Positions 30,565 to 39,660 of a stretch of DNA of 64,000 nt are shown in pieces. The notes below the pieces were generated by a model. It ran no database searches, was not told the origin of the DNA, and was given only the letters and a program-made list of their open reading frames with translations. The translations under genes were made by a program, and so were the position numbers. Every line of letters begins with the position of its first letter. The first letter of the stretch is position 1. Source of the stretch: Roseateles sp. YR242 (GTDB lineage: Bacteria; Pseudomonadota; Gammaproteobacteria; Burkholderiales; Burkholderiaceae_C); assembly GCF_900109745.1 (NCBI RefSeq), contig NZ_FOAV01000007.1:186001-250000 (forward strand). Reading direction: 5' to 3'.

Positions 30565-32005
30565 ACTGCGTTCGATGCGAAAAATCCAGCCTTTGGCCGC
30601 TGCTGCTCTCTTCTTCCTCGCGGCCACCGCCGGAACCGTGTCCTGGGCGCAGGTGCGTGAATCCGCTGCCGCCAAGGCGGCCGCAGGGGGGGCGTCGGCG
30701 CCTGCAGCGACCGCCGTTGCCGCCTCTGCAGCGTCTCAGCCCGCACCCAACCGCCCGCCGGTCGAGCAGCGAACCCTCAAGCCTGGCGACTACATCGCTG
30801 CGGTGGTCAACTCCGACATCGTGGCGGCGTCCGAAGTCGTGCAGCGCCAGGAGCGCATGAAGGAAGAGGCCAAGCGCCGCAACGAGAACACGACCAACGA
30901 ACTCATCCACAAGCAGGCGCTCGACGGCCTGATCGATGAGCGCGTCGTCACCACCTATGCCCGGGAGAACGGCCCGCGTGTGGATGAGCCGGAACTGGAC
31001 CGTGTGGTGGCCAACGTCGCCACGCAGAACAAGCTGACCCTGGAAGAGCTGCGCAAGCGTCTGGTCACCGAAGGCATCGACTTCAAGCGCTTCCGCGAGA
31101 ACCTGCGCGACCAGATGCTCAGCGAGCGGGTGCGTGAACGTGAGGTGCAGGGCCGCATCCGCGTGACCGATGGGGACATCGACAAATACCTGGAAGACCG
31201 CCAGGCGGCGCTGCAGGACCGCGCGCAGCTCAACATCGCCCAGGTGCTGGTGTCGGTCCCGGAGAACGCGCCGGCCAATGTCGTGGCCGAGCGCCGCGCT
31301 CGTGCGGAAGAAGCGCTGCAACGCATCAAGGGCGGTGAAGACTTTGCCAAGGTTGCCCGTGAGGTGTCCGAAGACGCCAACAAGGCCAAGGGCGGCGAGA
31401 TCGGCCTGCGGTCGGCGGACAAGCTGCCGGATGTCTTTGTAGATGCCGTGCGCGACCTGAAGGGCGGTGAACTGCGCCAGACCCTGCTGCGGTCGCCGGC
31501 AGGTTTCCATGTGCTCAAGCTGGTGGACCGCCAGATGGGCAAGGCCTCGATCAACACCATCGTGCAGACGCATGCGCGGCACATCCTGCTGCGCCCTTCC
31601 GAACAACTGACGCCGGACCAGGCGGCACGTCGCCTGGCTGAATTCAAGCGGGCCATCGAATCCGGCCGTGCCACCTTCGAACAGCTGGCCCGTGCCAACT
31701 CCGAAGATGGCAGCGCCCAGGATGGGGGTGATCTGGGCTGGGTCGGTCCCGGCAGCTTCGTGCCCGAGTTCGAGGAAGCCATGGACCAACTGCCGCTCAA
31801 CGGCATCTCCAATCCAGTGGCATCCCGCTTCGGTATCCACCTGATCCAGGTGCTGGAACGCCGCGACGTGGTGCTGGACAACAAGCAGCTGCGCGACCAG
31901 GCCCGTCTGGCCCTGCGCGAGCGCAAGTATGAAGAAGCCTACAGCGAGTGGATGAAGGACCTGCGCGCGCGCGCCTTCATCGAAACCCGCGAGTGGCTGG
32001 ACTGA
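30557..32005 (+). CDS. surA: periplasmic chaperone/peptidyl-prolyl isomerase SurA
   Basis: About 482 aa. A signal peptide with core LAAAALFFLAATAG ends at SWA-Q. An N-terminal SurA domain (DYIAAVVNSDIVAASEVV, LIDERVV) is followed by two parvulin domains: the first around QLNIAQVLVSVPENAP and GGEIGLRSADKLPD, the second around HARHILLRPSEQLTP and GGDLGWVGPGSFVPEFEEAM. The C-terminal helix is SurA-like. It guides outer-membrane proteins, including LptD, to BAM. ATG 30557 overlaps the lptD stop (ATGACTGA); ATG 30575, directly before the signal peptide, is an equally possible start. Confidence 0.95.
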   Translation: MTELRSMRKIQPLAAAALFFLAATAGTVSWAQVRESAAAKAAAGGASAPAATAVAASAASQPAPNRPPVEQRTLKPGDYIAAVVNSDIVAASEVVQRQERMKEEAKRRNENTTNELIHKQALDGLIDERVVTTYARENGPRVDEPELDRVVANVATQNKLTLEELRKRLVTEGIDFKRFRENLRDQMLSERVREREVQGRIRVTDGDIDKYLEDRQAALQDRAQLNIAQVLVSVPENAPANVVAERRARAEEALQRIKGGEDFAKVAREVSEDANKAKGGEIGLRSADKLPDVFVDAVRDLKGGELRQTLLRSPAGFHVLKLVDRQMGKASINTIVQTHARHILLRPSEQLTPDQAARRLAEFKRAIESGRATFEQLARANSEDGSAQDGGDLGWVGPGSFVPEFEEAMDQLPLNGISNPVASRFGIHLIQVLERRDVVLDNKQLRDQARLALRERKYEEAYSEWMKDLRARAFIETREWLD

Positions 32006-32019
32006 TCGGCTGAATCTCC

Positions 32020-32787
32020 ATGGGACACATTGCGCGCAAGCGCTTCGGTCAGCACTTCCTGACTGACAGGTTCGTCATCGACGCCATCATCGACGCCATA
32101 ACGCCCGGTGAGGCGCAGTCGGTGGTGGAGATCGGCCCTGGCCTGGGCGCCATGACGCTGCCGCTGCTGCAACGCCTGCCGGCGAGCAGCCAGCCGCTGA
32201 CCGTGGTCGAACTGGACCGGGACCTGGCCGCCAAGCTGCGCAAGCGGGGCGACCTGACCGTGATCGAGTCGGACGTGCTGAAGGTGGATTTCGCGGCCCT
32301 GGCACAGGAGCGTGGGCGCAAGATCCGTGTGGTCGGCAACCTGCCGTACAACATTTCTTCGCCCATTCTTTTCCACCTGCTGCCGTTTGTGGACCACATC
32401 GTGGACCAGACCTTCATGCTGCAGAAGGAAGTGGTGGACCGCATGGCCGCCGGGCCGGGCGGCAAGGAATATGGCCGCCTGAGTGTCATGCTGCAGTGGC
32501 GGTATGACGTCGAGGCCTTGTTCGATGTGCCGCCCGAAGCCTTTGATCCACCGCCGCGTGTGGATTCCGCCATCGTGCGGATGACGCCGCACAGCCAGCC
32601 GGCCATGCTGGACGAAGCGCTGCTGAGCGAACTGGTGGCCTCGGCCTTCTCGCAACGCCGCAAGCTGCTGCGCCACAGCCTGGGTCGCTGGCTGGAAGCC
32701 CGCGGTTACCAAGGCCAGTTCGACCTGCAACGCCGCGCGGAAGAGGTGCCGGTGGCTGAGTTCGTGGCCCTGGCGCAATCTCTCTAA
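32020..32787 (+). CDS. rsmA: 16S rRNA dimethyladenosine transferase RsmA (KsgA)
   Basis: A 255-aa SAM-dependent enzyme that dimethylates A1518 and A1519 of 16S rRNA during 30S maturation. It starts [13 protein letters not shown], the family signature. Motif I is [12 protein letters not shown], motif [16 protein letters not shown], and the C-terminal RNA-contact region contains [13 protein letters not shown]. Normal length. It lies 14 bp after surA; pdxA, which sits between them in E. coli, is absent here. A bidirectional terminator follows. Confidence 0.97.
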   Translation: MGHIARKRFGQHFLTDRFVIDAIIDAITPGEAQSVVEIGPGLGAMTLPLLQRLPASSQPLTVVELDRDLAAKLRKRGDLTVIESDVLKVDFAALAQERGRKIRVVGNLPYNISSPILFHLLPFVDHIVDQTFMLQKEVVDRMAAGPGGKEYGRLSVMLQWRYDVEALFDVPPEAFDPPPRVDSAIVRMTPHSQPAMLDEALLSELVASAFSQRRKLLRHSLGRWLEARGYQGQFDLQRRAEEVPVAEFVALAQSL

Positions 32788-32808
32788 ATCCACCATCGCG
32801 CAATAAAA

Positions 32809-32834
32809 AAGGCCTTCCGCTGCCGGAAGGCCTT
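32809..32834. terminator. bidirectional hairpin terminator after rsmA
   Basis: An 11-bp perfect stem, AAGGCCTTCCG (32809-32819) with CGGAAGGCCTT (32824-32834), with a 4-nt loop. The A-run before it (32805-32810) becomes a T-run on the minus strand, so it should stop transcripts coming from the barstar gene as well as those from rsmA. Confidence 0.85.
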
Positions 32835-33005
32835 CTTGGTCGGATGATCAGCCGATGTTCAGTCCATAGACCCTCGTCACGCGGCGTTGAGCCACATGGA
32901 GGTGTCGAATGCACTGCACATCATGGGCATGTTCATGCCGAAGTTGGGGTTCGGATTGGTCTTGGTGCTCTTGAGCACCGGCTTCTCCGCGGGGGCCACC
33001 TCAGC

Positions 33006-33042
33006 AGCCCGCTCCCATGACCCGATTTCTTGGGAGCGGGCT
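33006..33042. terminator. 12-bp hairpin at the barstar stop codon
   Basis: AGCCCGCTCCCA (33006-33017) pairs perfectly with TGGGAGCGGGCT (33031-33042) across a 13-nt loop. The right arm overlaps the TAG stop of the barstar gene. No T-run follows, so it may serve as an mRNA-end stabiliser or repeat rather than a classic terminator. Confidence 0.5.
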
Positions 33043-33436
33043 ACTGAAAAGAATAGAAACACCGGAACTGGATCTTCCGTTCTCCCCAGAAGTCAGCGGC
33101 TTCACGGAAGACGTCCAGCAGCTGCTCGCGGGCCTCGCGGTCAAACCTGGCGTGGTCAGGCAGCTGGTCCAGCACCACCACAAAACCGGGTTGGCTGCCC
33201 GACTTGTGAACCAGATCGGTCATGCAGTCGTACAGCGCATCCATGTTTTTGCCGAAGTGCGCCGGGAACAGGAAGGCGCTGGCAATCAACTCCAGCACGT
33301 CCTGTTTGGTGTCCGCTGACGCCAGGTTGGCGTACAGGAAATGCTGGCCGGCATCCTGAGCCGCCTGCATCAAGTCCTCTACCCGGTAGGCTCTGATCGC
33401 CTGCACGATGTTGGGACGGACTGTCTGCAATTGCAT
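33041..33436 (-). CDS. barstar-family ribonuclease inhibitor
   Basis: A 131-aa cytosolic protein with the barstar fold: FLYANLASADTKQDVLELIASAF, FPAHFGKNMDALYDCMTDL (the helix with Asn-Met-Asp-Ala-Leu that contacts the RNase active site) and GFVVVLDQLPDHARFD, with a C-terminal strand KIQFRCFYSFQ. It is expected to bind and block the RNase encoded 44 bp upstream, protecting the producer. The start is fixed by AGGAGG eight bases before ATG 33436. Two-gene operon with the RNase. Confidence 0.93.
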   Translation of the reverse strand: MQLQTVRPNIVQAIRAYRVEDLMQAAQDAGQHFLYANLASADTKQDVLELIASAFLFPAHFGKNMDALYDCMTDLVHKSGSQPGFVVVLDQLPDHARFDREAREQLLDVFREAADFWGERKIQFRCFYSFQ

Positions 33437-33480
33437 GGTCGCGTTCCTCCTAGATGGTCACAGATTGCGGTTCCGCCGGG

Positions 33481-33882
33481 TCACGGCGTGATCTTCGAGA
33501 AGCTCACGTAGTGGTCGTCGGTGTAATAACAAGCATCAGGTTTCGTGGGCGGCTGCCCGCCACACACCAGGCGACGGGCACCACGGTGTTGGGCGCCCGG
33601 CGTCGGCACGGTGTATTCGCGGTAATAGCCCCGGGCCTTGCTTGGCAGTTGCCGCTCCCGATTCCCGAAGACGACACCGTCCTTCTCATAGGGGAAGGGG
33701 CCACCTGACAGCACACGCTGGTAGGTCGTCTGGGCTTCGGCCGGAAGCGCCTGCAAGGCCACCGTGTCTCCCCACCGTTCCCGGGTGGAGGGGGCGTTGT
33801 CTCGAGCAACGGCGGCGTTGGCGCCCAACAGTGCCGCAGTGAATGCGCCCGTCAATACGGCGGACTTCGCCACGTTGACCAC
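33481..33882 (-). CDS. secreted guanyl-specific ribonuclease, RNase Sa/barnase-like
   Basis: About 133 aa. The mature domain carries the microbial RNase core: VFGNRERQLP, then YYREYTVPTPGAQHRGARRLVCGG and YYTDDHYVSFSKI, in which Glu (REYTVP), Arg (GARRLVC) and His (DDHYVSF) are the RNase Sa catalytic residues. No ATG is present in the frame. A GTG at 33882, preceded by GGAAG, gives a good signal peptide (VNVAKSAVLTGAFTAALLGANAAVA, cleaved before RDNA). The alternative GTG at 34080 adds 66 residues of unrelated sequence. Paired with barstar downstream; likely an antibacterial or nutrient RNase. Confidence 0.88.
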   Translation of the reverse strand: MVNVAKSAVLTGAFTAALLGANAAVARDNAPSTRERWGDTVALQALPAEAQTTYQRVLSGGPFPYEKDGVVFGNRERQLPSKARGYYREYTVPTPGAQHRGARRLVCGGQPPTKPDACYYTDDHYVSFSKITP

Positions 33883-34338
33883 CAGCGACTTCCAGGCCGA
33901 CTGGCCTTTTTGACGCGGTTGGCGCTGCCCCTGAACTTGCCCCAGATCCTGACCCAGAAAGTGCGAAAACACGGGTTTACCCTGAATCCTGAAGCCGAAA
34001 TGGTACAGAAAGGGCTTTGAATGCTCAAGCCGGGGTCTGCCACAATGCCCTAAAAAGCGGCATTGTTGGCATGTGCTCACATACGTTGGATGAAGCTAGC
34101 GGCCACAGTTTCATCGGCCCGTTACCGACTGGTGAGCCGCTACAAACTTTTTCTGGAGGGCGATTCCCGGTTTCACCGAAAGGCGTTGAATGACCTTAAA
34201 AGGTGATTTACGCGGTCGGATGCCGTTCAGAACGCGGGGCGCGGACCGGAGGCTCAAGCGAGCCTCCGGGATACCGCATGAACGGCCAAGTCAAGCCGGC
34301 CGCCAGGCTGCGGGCGCCGGGCTGGCCAGGGGCGGGGA
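33883..34338. other. intergenic region upstream of the RNase gene and downstream of maeB
   Basis: 456 bp without a supported gene, less GC-rich than its surroundings. An imperfect inverted repeat, GCCACAATGCC (34039-34049) with GGCATTGTTGGC (34059-34070), lies upstream of the RNase gene and could be a regulator site. No tRNA or known RNA was recognised. Confidence 0.5.
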
Positions 34339-36636
34339 TCAGCGAGCCGCGTTGGCGTCCGCAACCACCATGGCCGTCATGTTGACGATGCGGCGCACGG
34401 TCGCGCTGGGGGTCAGCACATGCACTGGCTTGGCGGCGCCCAGCAGGACCGGGCCGATCGCGATGCCGCCGCCGGCTGCCGTCTTCAGCAGGTTGTAGCT
34501 GATGTTGGCAGCGTCGATGTTGGGCATCACCAGCAGGTTGGCTTCGCCGGTCAGCGGGCTGTTGGGCATCAGCTGATGGCGGTAGTTGGGGTCCAACGCG
34601 GCGTCGCCGTGCATTTCACCGTCCGCTTCCAGCCAGGGTGCCGTCTGCTGGATCAGGCTCAGCGCCTCACGCATCTTGACGGCCGACGGGCAGTTGCTCG
34701 AGCCGAAATTGCTGTGCGAGAGCAGGGCCGCCTTGGGCTTGAGGCCGAAGCGCATCATTTCCTCGGCCGCCATGATGGTGATCTCGGCGATCTGCTCGGC
34801 GGTCGGGTCGTAATTGACATGGGTGTCCACCAGCATCACCTGGCGTCCCGGCAGGATCAGGCCATTCATGCAGGCGAAGTTCTTGACGCCGGGGCGCTTG
34901 CCGATCACCTGGTCGATGTACTGCAAGTGCATCGCCGTGTTGCTCCAGGTGCCGCAGAGCATGCCGTCCACTTCACCCTTGTGCAGCAGCATGGAGCCGA
35001 TCAGGGTCAGGCGGCGGCGCATCTCGATCTTGGCGAGCTGCTGGGTGACGCCCTTGCGTTCGGTCATCTGCAGGTAGGTCTGCCAGTAGTCGCGATAACG
35101 ATGGTCGAACTCGGTGTTGACCACGTCGTAGTCGCGGCCTTCCTGCAGGCGCAGACCGAAGCGCTCGCAGCGCTGGGCGATCACCTGCGGGCGGCCGATC
35201 AGTGTCGGGCGGGCCAGGTTCTCATCCACCACCACCTGCACGGCGCGCAGCACACGCTCTTCTTCGCCTTCCGCGTAAGCCACCCGCTTGTGCTGGGCCC
35301 GCTTGGCGATCTGGAAGATGGGCTTCATCGTCGTGCCGGAGGCATAGACGAAGCTCTGCAGCTTCTCCAGGTAGGCGTTCATGTCCTGGATGGGACGCTG
35401 CGCCACGCCCGAGGCCTCGGCCGCCAGCGCCACGGCCGGCGCGATCTTCATCATCAGGCGCGGGTCGAAGGGCTTGGGGATCAGGTATTCGGGGCCGAAA
35501 CTCAGGTTGGCACCGGCATAGGCGGCCGCCACCACTTCGCTCTGCTCGGCCTGGGCCAGGTCGGCGATGGCATGCACCGCGGCGATTTCCATCTCGTCAT
35601 TGATGGTGGTTGCGCCGCAGTCCAGGGCGCCCCGGAAGATGTAGGGGAAGCACAGGACGTTGTTGACCTGGTTCGGATAGTCGGTGCGGCCGGTGGCCAT
35701 CAGCGCGTCGTTGCGGATGGCGTGCACATCTTCCGGCTGGATTTCCGGATTCGGGTTAGCCAGCGCGAAGATGATGGGCCGAGGCGCCATGGTGGCAACC
35801 ATGTCCTGCTTGAGCACCCCACCGGCCGACAGGCCCAGGAAGATGTCAGCGCCCTGGATGACCTCGCGCAGCGAACGCAGTTCGGTCGGCTGGGCGTACA
35901 CGGCCTTGTCCGGATCCATCAGTTCGGTCCGACCCTGGTAGACCACGCCGGCCAGGTCGGTGACCCAGATGTTTTCGCGGGGCAGGCCCAGCTTCAGCAG
36001 CAGGTTCAGGCAGGCGAGGGCGGCCGCGCCGGCACCGGAGGTGACCAGCTTGACCTGCTTGATGTCCTTGCCCGCGACCTTCAGGCCGTTGAGCAAGCCG
36101 GCCGCGACCACGATGGCGGTGCCGTGCTGGTCATCGTGGAAGACGGGGATCTTCATGCGCTCGCGCAGCTTGCGCTCGACGTAGAAGCAGTCGGGTGCCT
36201 TGATGTCCTCGAGGTTGATGCCACCGAAGGTGGGTTCGAGCGCGGCGATCACATCGACCAGCTTGTCCAGGTCGTGCTTCTCGTCGATTTCCAGGTCGAA
36301 GACGTCGATGCCGGCGAACTTCTTGAACAGCACGCCCTTGCCTTCCATCACCGGCTTGGATGCCAGCGGGCCGATGTCTCCCAGGCCGAGCACGGCGGTG
36401 CCGTTGGAGATCACCGCCACCAGGTTGCCGCGGGAGGTGTAGCGGAAGGCGTTGGCCGGATCGGCCACGATCTCTTCACAGGCGGCGGCCACACCCGGCG
36501 AGTACGCCAGTGCCAGGTCACGCTGGTTGATCAGCTGCTTGGTCGCCGCGATGGCGATCTTTCCAGGCGTCGGAAACTCGTGATATTCAAGAGCGGCCTG
36601 GCGCAGTTCTGCGCGTTTTTCTTCGGACGTGGACAT
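34339..36636 (-). CDS. maeB: NADP-dependent malic enzyme, MaeB type
   Basis: A 765-aa cytosolic enzyme that decarboxylates malate to pyruvate with NADP. The N-terminal malic domain has [32 protein letters not shown] and the metal site [12 protein letters not shown]. The NAD(P)-binding domain carries [13 protein letters not shown]. The C-terminal third (about 430 to end) is the phosphotransacetylase-like domain of MaeB, with [29 protein letters not shown] and [12 protein letters not shown], regulatory rather than catalytic. ATG 36636 is preferred to the GTG at 36666. Divergent from the two-component genes at 36926. Confidence 0.97.
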   Translation of the reverse strand: MSTSEEKRAELRQAALEYHEFPTPGKIAIAATKQLINQRDLALAYSPGVAAACEEIVADPANAFRYTSRGNLVAVISNGTAVLGLGDIGPLASKPVMEGKGVLFKKFAGIDVFDLEIDEKHDLDKLVDVIAALEPTFGGINLEDIKAPDCFYVERKLRERMKIPVFHDDQHGTAIVVAAGLLNGLKVAGKDIKQVKLVTSGAGAAALACLNLLLKLGLPRENIWVTDLAGVVYQGRTELMDPDKAVYAQPTELRSLREVIQGADIFLGLSAGGVLKQDMVATMAPRPIIFALANPNPEIQPEDVHAIRNDALMATGRTDYPNQVNNVLCFPYIFRGALDCGATTINDEMEIAAVHAIADLAQAEQSEVVAAAYAGANLSFGPEYLIPKPFDPRLMMKIAPAVALAAEASGVAQRPIQDMNAYLEKLQSFVYASGTTMKPIFQIAKRAQHKRVAYAEGEEERVLRAVQVVVDENLARPTLIGRPQVIAQRCERFGLRLQEGRDYDVVNTEFDHRYRDYWQTYLQMTERKGVTQQLAKIEMRRRLTLIGSMLLHKGEVDGMLCGTWSNTAMHLQYIDQVIGKRPGVKNFACMNGLILPGRQVMLVDTHVNYDPTAEQIAEITIMAAEEMMRFGLKPKAALLSHSNFGSSNCPSAVKMREALSLIQQTAPWLEADGEMHGDAALDPNYRHQLMPNSPLTGEANLLVMPNIDAANISYNLLKTAAGGGIAIGPVLLGAAKPVHVLTPSATVRRIVNMTAMVVADANAAR

Positions 36637-36925
36637 GAAAGACTCGGTCTGGTTGGGCCTCGACACCAGGATTCCAGCGCGCTCCGGATAGAGCGCGAAG
36701 GGCCCGGCGGCAGCTGATGCAGCGATGGGTTGGGTGGGGGATTGTAGGAGTCCGCCCGCACCGGTTCACTACGTACTATGCGTATCGTGCATGCGAGCGT
36801 GCCGGCCCGGGATACGCGAAACCGCGCATCCCGGACGCGTTTCGCAAGCGCATACTGCCTCTCCTTTTCCATCCCGGTGGTCTTCTGCCCGCTTCCGCCC
36901 GGATCCTGGCTGTTTCTTGCTGTTC

Positions 36926-39007
36926 ATGCCGTCCACCCTGTCCGCCTCCACCCTGTCGCCGCCCGTTCCCCGGCCGCGTCGCAAGCGCCGCGCCTTGCTG
37001 TGGGGGGCCCTGGTCGCGCTGCTGCTGATCGCACAATCCTTGCTGCTGGCGTTGACCCTGAGCCACGAAGCGTCGCGGGCGCAGGAGGCGGCCGATCAGG
37101 CCGCCGCCGAGGTGGCGGCCCGCGCCAAGCAACTGATCAACCGGGACCTGCAAAGCCTGCAGGGCCTGATGTGGGCCCATGAAGAGGACTGGCGCGGCAA
37201 TGCCGCCGGCCTGCTGCGCCAGACCCGGCTGGTGCTGCGCATCGAGTCGCGCGACCAACAGCGCCGCATCGAACGCGTGGTGGAAACGCCCTACCTCCCG
37301 CCCTTGTTCGCCCGCATGGGCCGCGATCAGCTGCAACTGGAGACTGAGCTGGCCTGCGCCACGGCCATGCGGCAGGGCACGCCGCTGTTCTCCCGCTCCT
37401 ACTTCGTTCCCCTGCCCGGCGGCGACGGCCTGGAGGTGAGCGACCTGTGCCTGCCGCGGGTGCGCGCCGGAGAGCCGCCGTCCTTTGTGGTGGCCACCGT
37501 GGGGCTGCGGGCGCTGCTGGAAGAGTCGATCTCGCAGGAGCAGACCCGGCAGTTCGAGATGTCCTTCGTGGAGGGGGATGGCACCCGCCTGGCCCGGACG
37601 GGCCTGATCCGGGGCAGCGGCTTCTATCTGGCGGAGCGTCTGCTGGACCTGCAGGGCGTCAGCCTGCAGCTGCGTGTGGACAGCGGCGCGGGCAAGCCCA
37701 AGCTGATTCCCAACCTCGCCACCGCCCTGGTGCTGGGCCTGTCCCTGGCGCTGCTGGCCCTGGTGCTGGTGCTGGCGCGGGACGGCCGCCGCCGCCTGCA
37801 GGCCGAGCACGCGCTCGCCGAGGCCCTGGCGTTCCGGCAGGCGATGGAGAACTCGCTCATCACTGGCCTGCGCGCGCGGGACCTGGACGGCAACATCAGC
37901 TATGTGAACCCGGCCTTCTGCGCGATGGTGGGCTACGCCGCCGAAGAGCTGGTGGGCACCGGCCGGCAGCCGGAGGCGCCGCCTTACTGGCCGCCCGAAT
38001 TCACCGAGGAATACTGGCGCCGCCACCAGGACCGTGAAGCGCGCTGGGAAGCCGGCTTGCCGCCCCGCGAGGGCTTCGAGACCGTCTTTGCGCGCAGCAC
38101 CGGGGAACGCTTCCCGGTGATGATCTATGAGGCGCCGCTGCTCAATGCCGAAGGTCAGCAGACCGGGTGGATGAGCGCCGTGCTGGACCTTAGCGCGCAG
38201 CGCAAGGTGGAGGAACTCTCCCGCCAGCAGCAGGAGCGCCTGCAGGCTACCGCCAGGCTGGCGACCGTGGGCGAGATGGCGTCGCTGCTGAGCCATGAAC
38301 TCAACCAGCCGCTGGCCGCCATTGCCAGCTACGCCACCGCTTCCATCAACCTCATGGTGCGCGAGGCCGACGACCCGCAGACACCGGCCATGGTGCGCCA
38401 GGCCGTCACGCGTATCGCGGAGCAGGCCGAACGTGCCGGCCGGGTCATCAAGAGCGTGCACGACTTTGTTCGTCGCCGGGAACAGTCCCGCGAGTGGGTG
38501 CACGTGCAGCAGTTGATGGACGCGGTGCTGCCGCTGGTGCGCCTGCAAGCGCGCAAGAGCGGTACCCGCATCGAGGTGGACCTGCCGGAGGGCCTGCCCC
38601 GTGTCCGCTGCGACCGCACCATGGTCGAGCAGGTGCTGCTCAACCTCACCCGCAACGCCATTCAGGCGATGGATGGGCCCACGCCGCTGGCGGAACGCCT
38701 GCTGGTCATCCGGGTGCGCCCGTTGCAGCCGCGCTGGCTGAGCATCGCGGTGGTCGACCGCGGCCCGGGCATTCCGTCCGAAGTAGCGCGGCAGCTCTTC
38801 ACCCCGTTCTTCACCACCCGCACCGAAGGGATGGGCCTGGGCCTGAGCCTGTGCCGCACGGTGGTGGAGCAGCACGGCGGCGCGATGGACTTCGAGAGCC
38901 GCGTCGCGCCCGAACAACCCACCGGCACCGAGTTCCGCTTCAGCCTCCCGTGCGAGGATACGGCTGGTGGACACCGGTCCACGGTCACTGGAGAAACGTC
39001 CGCATGA
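36926..39007 (+). CDS. PAS-domain sensor histidine kinase, DctS-like
   Basis: A 693-aa inner-membrane sensor. Membrane helix 1 (about 22-45, LLWGALVALLLIAQSLLLAL) is followed by a ~200-residue periplasmic cache-type domain, a second helix (LATALVLGLSLALLALVLV), a PAS domain (LRARDLDGNISYVNPAFCAM; ERFPVMIYEAPLL), a HisKA domain with His457 in LLSHELNQPLAAIASYA, and the ATPase (NLTRNAIQAM; VVDRGPGI; GMGLGLSLCRTVV). This order is that of DctS and FixL-like kinases. Proximity to the malic enzyme points to C4-dicarboxylate sensing, which is inference. ATG 36926 follows no strong Shine-Dalgarno. Overlaps the regulator by 4 bp. Confidence 0.92.
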   Translation: MPSTLSASTLSPPVPRPRRKRRALLWGALVALLLIAQSLLLALTLSHEASRAQEAADQAAAEVAARAKQLINRDLQSLQGLMWAHEEDWRGNAAGLLRQTRLVLRIESRDQQRRIERVVETPYLPPLFARMGRDQLQLETELACATAMRQGTPLFSRSYFVPLPGGDGLEVSDLCLPRVRAGEPPSFVVATVGLRALLEESISQEQTRQFEMSFVEGDGTRLARTGLIRGSGFYLAERLLDLQGVSLQLRVDSGAGKPKLIPNLATALVLGLSLALLALVLVLARDGRRRLQAEHALAEALAFRQAMENSLITGLRARDLDGNISYVNPAFCAMVGYAAEELVGTGRQPEAPPYWPPEFTEEYWRRHQDREARWEAGLPPREGFETVFARSTGERFPVMIYEAPLLNAEGQQTGWMSAVLDLSAQRKVEELSRQQQERLQATARLATVGEMASLLSHELNQPLAAIASYATASINLMVREADDPQTPAMVRQAVTRIAEQAERAGRVIKSVHDFVRRREQSREWVHVQQLMDAVLPLVRLQARKSGTRIEVDLPEGLPRVRCDRTMVEQVLLNLTRNAIQAMDGPTPLAERLLVIRVRPLQPRWLSIAVVDRGPGIPSEVARQLFTPFFTTRTEGMGLGLSLCRTVVEQHGGAMDFESRVAPEQPTGTEFRFSLPCEDTAGGHRSTVTGETSA

Positions 39008-39660
39008 AGCCGCAGTCCCTGCCGATGGTCTATCTCGTCGACGACGAGGAAGTGGTGCGCGACGCGCTGGCCTGGTTGCTGCGCTCGCGGCGCCTGCTGT
39101 CGGAGGGCTTCGGTAGCGCCGAGGCATTTGAATCCATGCTGGACGCCTTGCCGCGCCAGGGCGCCGATTGGCCCAATTCCCCCAGCTGTGTGTTGCTGGA
39201 CGTGCGCATGCCGGGCATGAGCGGCCTGGCGCTGTTCGAGCGGCTGGTGGAGCGCGGCCTGCTGCACACGCTGCCGGTCATCTTCCTGACCGGCCATGGC
39301 GACGTGCCCACGGCGGTCGCGGCGGTGAAGCAGGGCGCCTACGACTTTGTGGAAAAACCCTTCTCCGACAACGCCCTGGTGGACCGTGTGGAACAGGCCC
39401 TGGCGCGCAGCGCCGAAGCCATCGAAGCGCGCCATGACGAGGCCGCCCTGGGCCATCGGGTGGGGGAGCTCACCGAGCGCGAGCGCGAAGTGATGCAGCT
39501 GGTGGTGCAGGGCCTGCCCAACAAGCTGATTGCGGACCAGCTCAACATCAGCGTGCGCACCGTGGAGGTCCACCGCGCCCGGGTGTTCGAGAAGATGAAT
39601 GTCAAATCTGCGGTGGAACTCTCCAACCTCCTGCGCGGCGACAATGCCGCCCATGGGTGA
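39004..39660 (+). CDS. FixJ/NarL-type response regulator, DctR-like
   Basis: A 218-aa regulator. The receiver domain starts VYLVDDEEVVRDAL, has phospho-acceptor Asp66 in VLLDVRMPGMSG, Thr in PVIFLTGHGDVP and Lys in DFVEKPFSDN. The LuxR-type HTH is LTEREREVMQLVVQGLPNK, then LNISVRTVEVHRARVFEKM. The combination is typical of FixJ/DctR/TodT regulators. Translationally coupled to the kinase (ATGA), and its 3' end overlaps thiL by 8 bp, which ties the sensory pair to the thiL-pgpA-pncC transcript. The target is unknown; maeB and a C4-dicarboxylate transporter elsewhere are likely. Confidence 0.93.
   Translation: MKPQSLPMVYLVDDEEVVRDALAWLLRSRRLLSEGFGSAEAFESMLDALPRQGADWPNSPSCVLLDVRMPGMSGLALFERLVERGLLHTLPVIFLTGHGDVPTAVAAVKQGAYDFVEKPFSDNALVDRVEQALARSAEAIEARHDEAALGHRVGELTEREREVMQLVVQGLPNKLIADQLNISVRTVEVHRARVFEKMNVKSAVELSNLLRGDNAAHG

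Noticed and set aside
32877-33062. 61-aa minus-strand frame after barstar
   Set aside because: It overlaps the barstar 3' end and the hairpin, has no family features and no clear Shine-Dalgarno.
34420-36717. 765-aa plus-strand frame opposite maeB
   Set aside because: Antisense shadow; maeB on the other strand has all family motifs.
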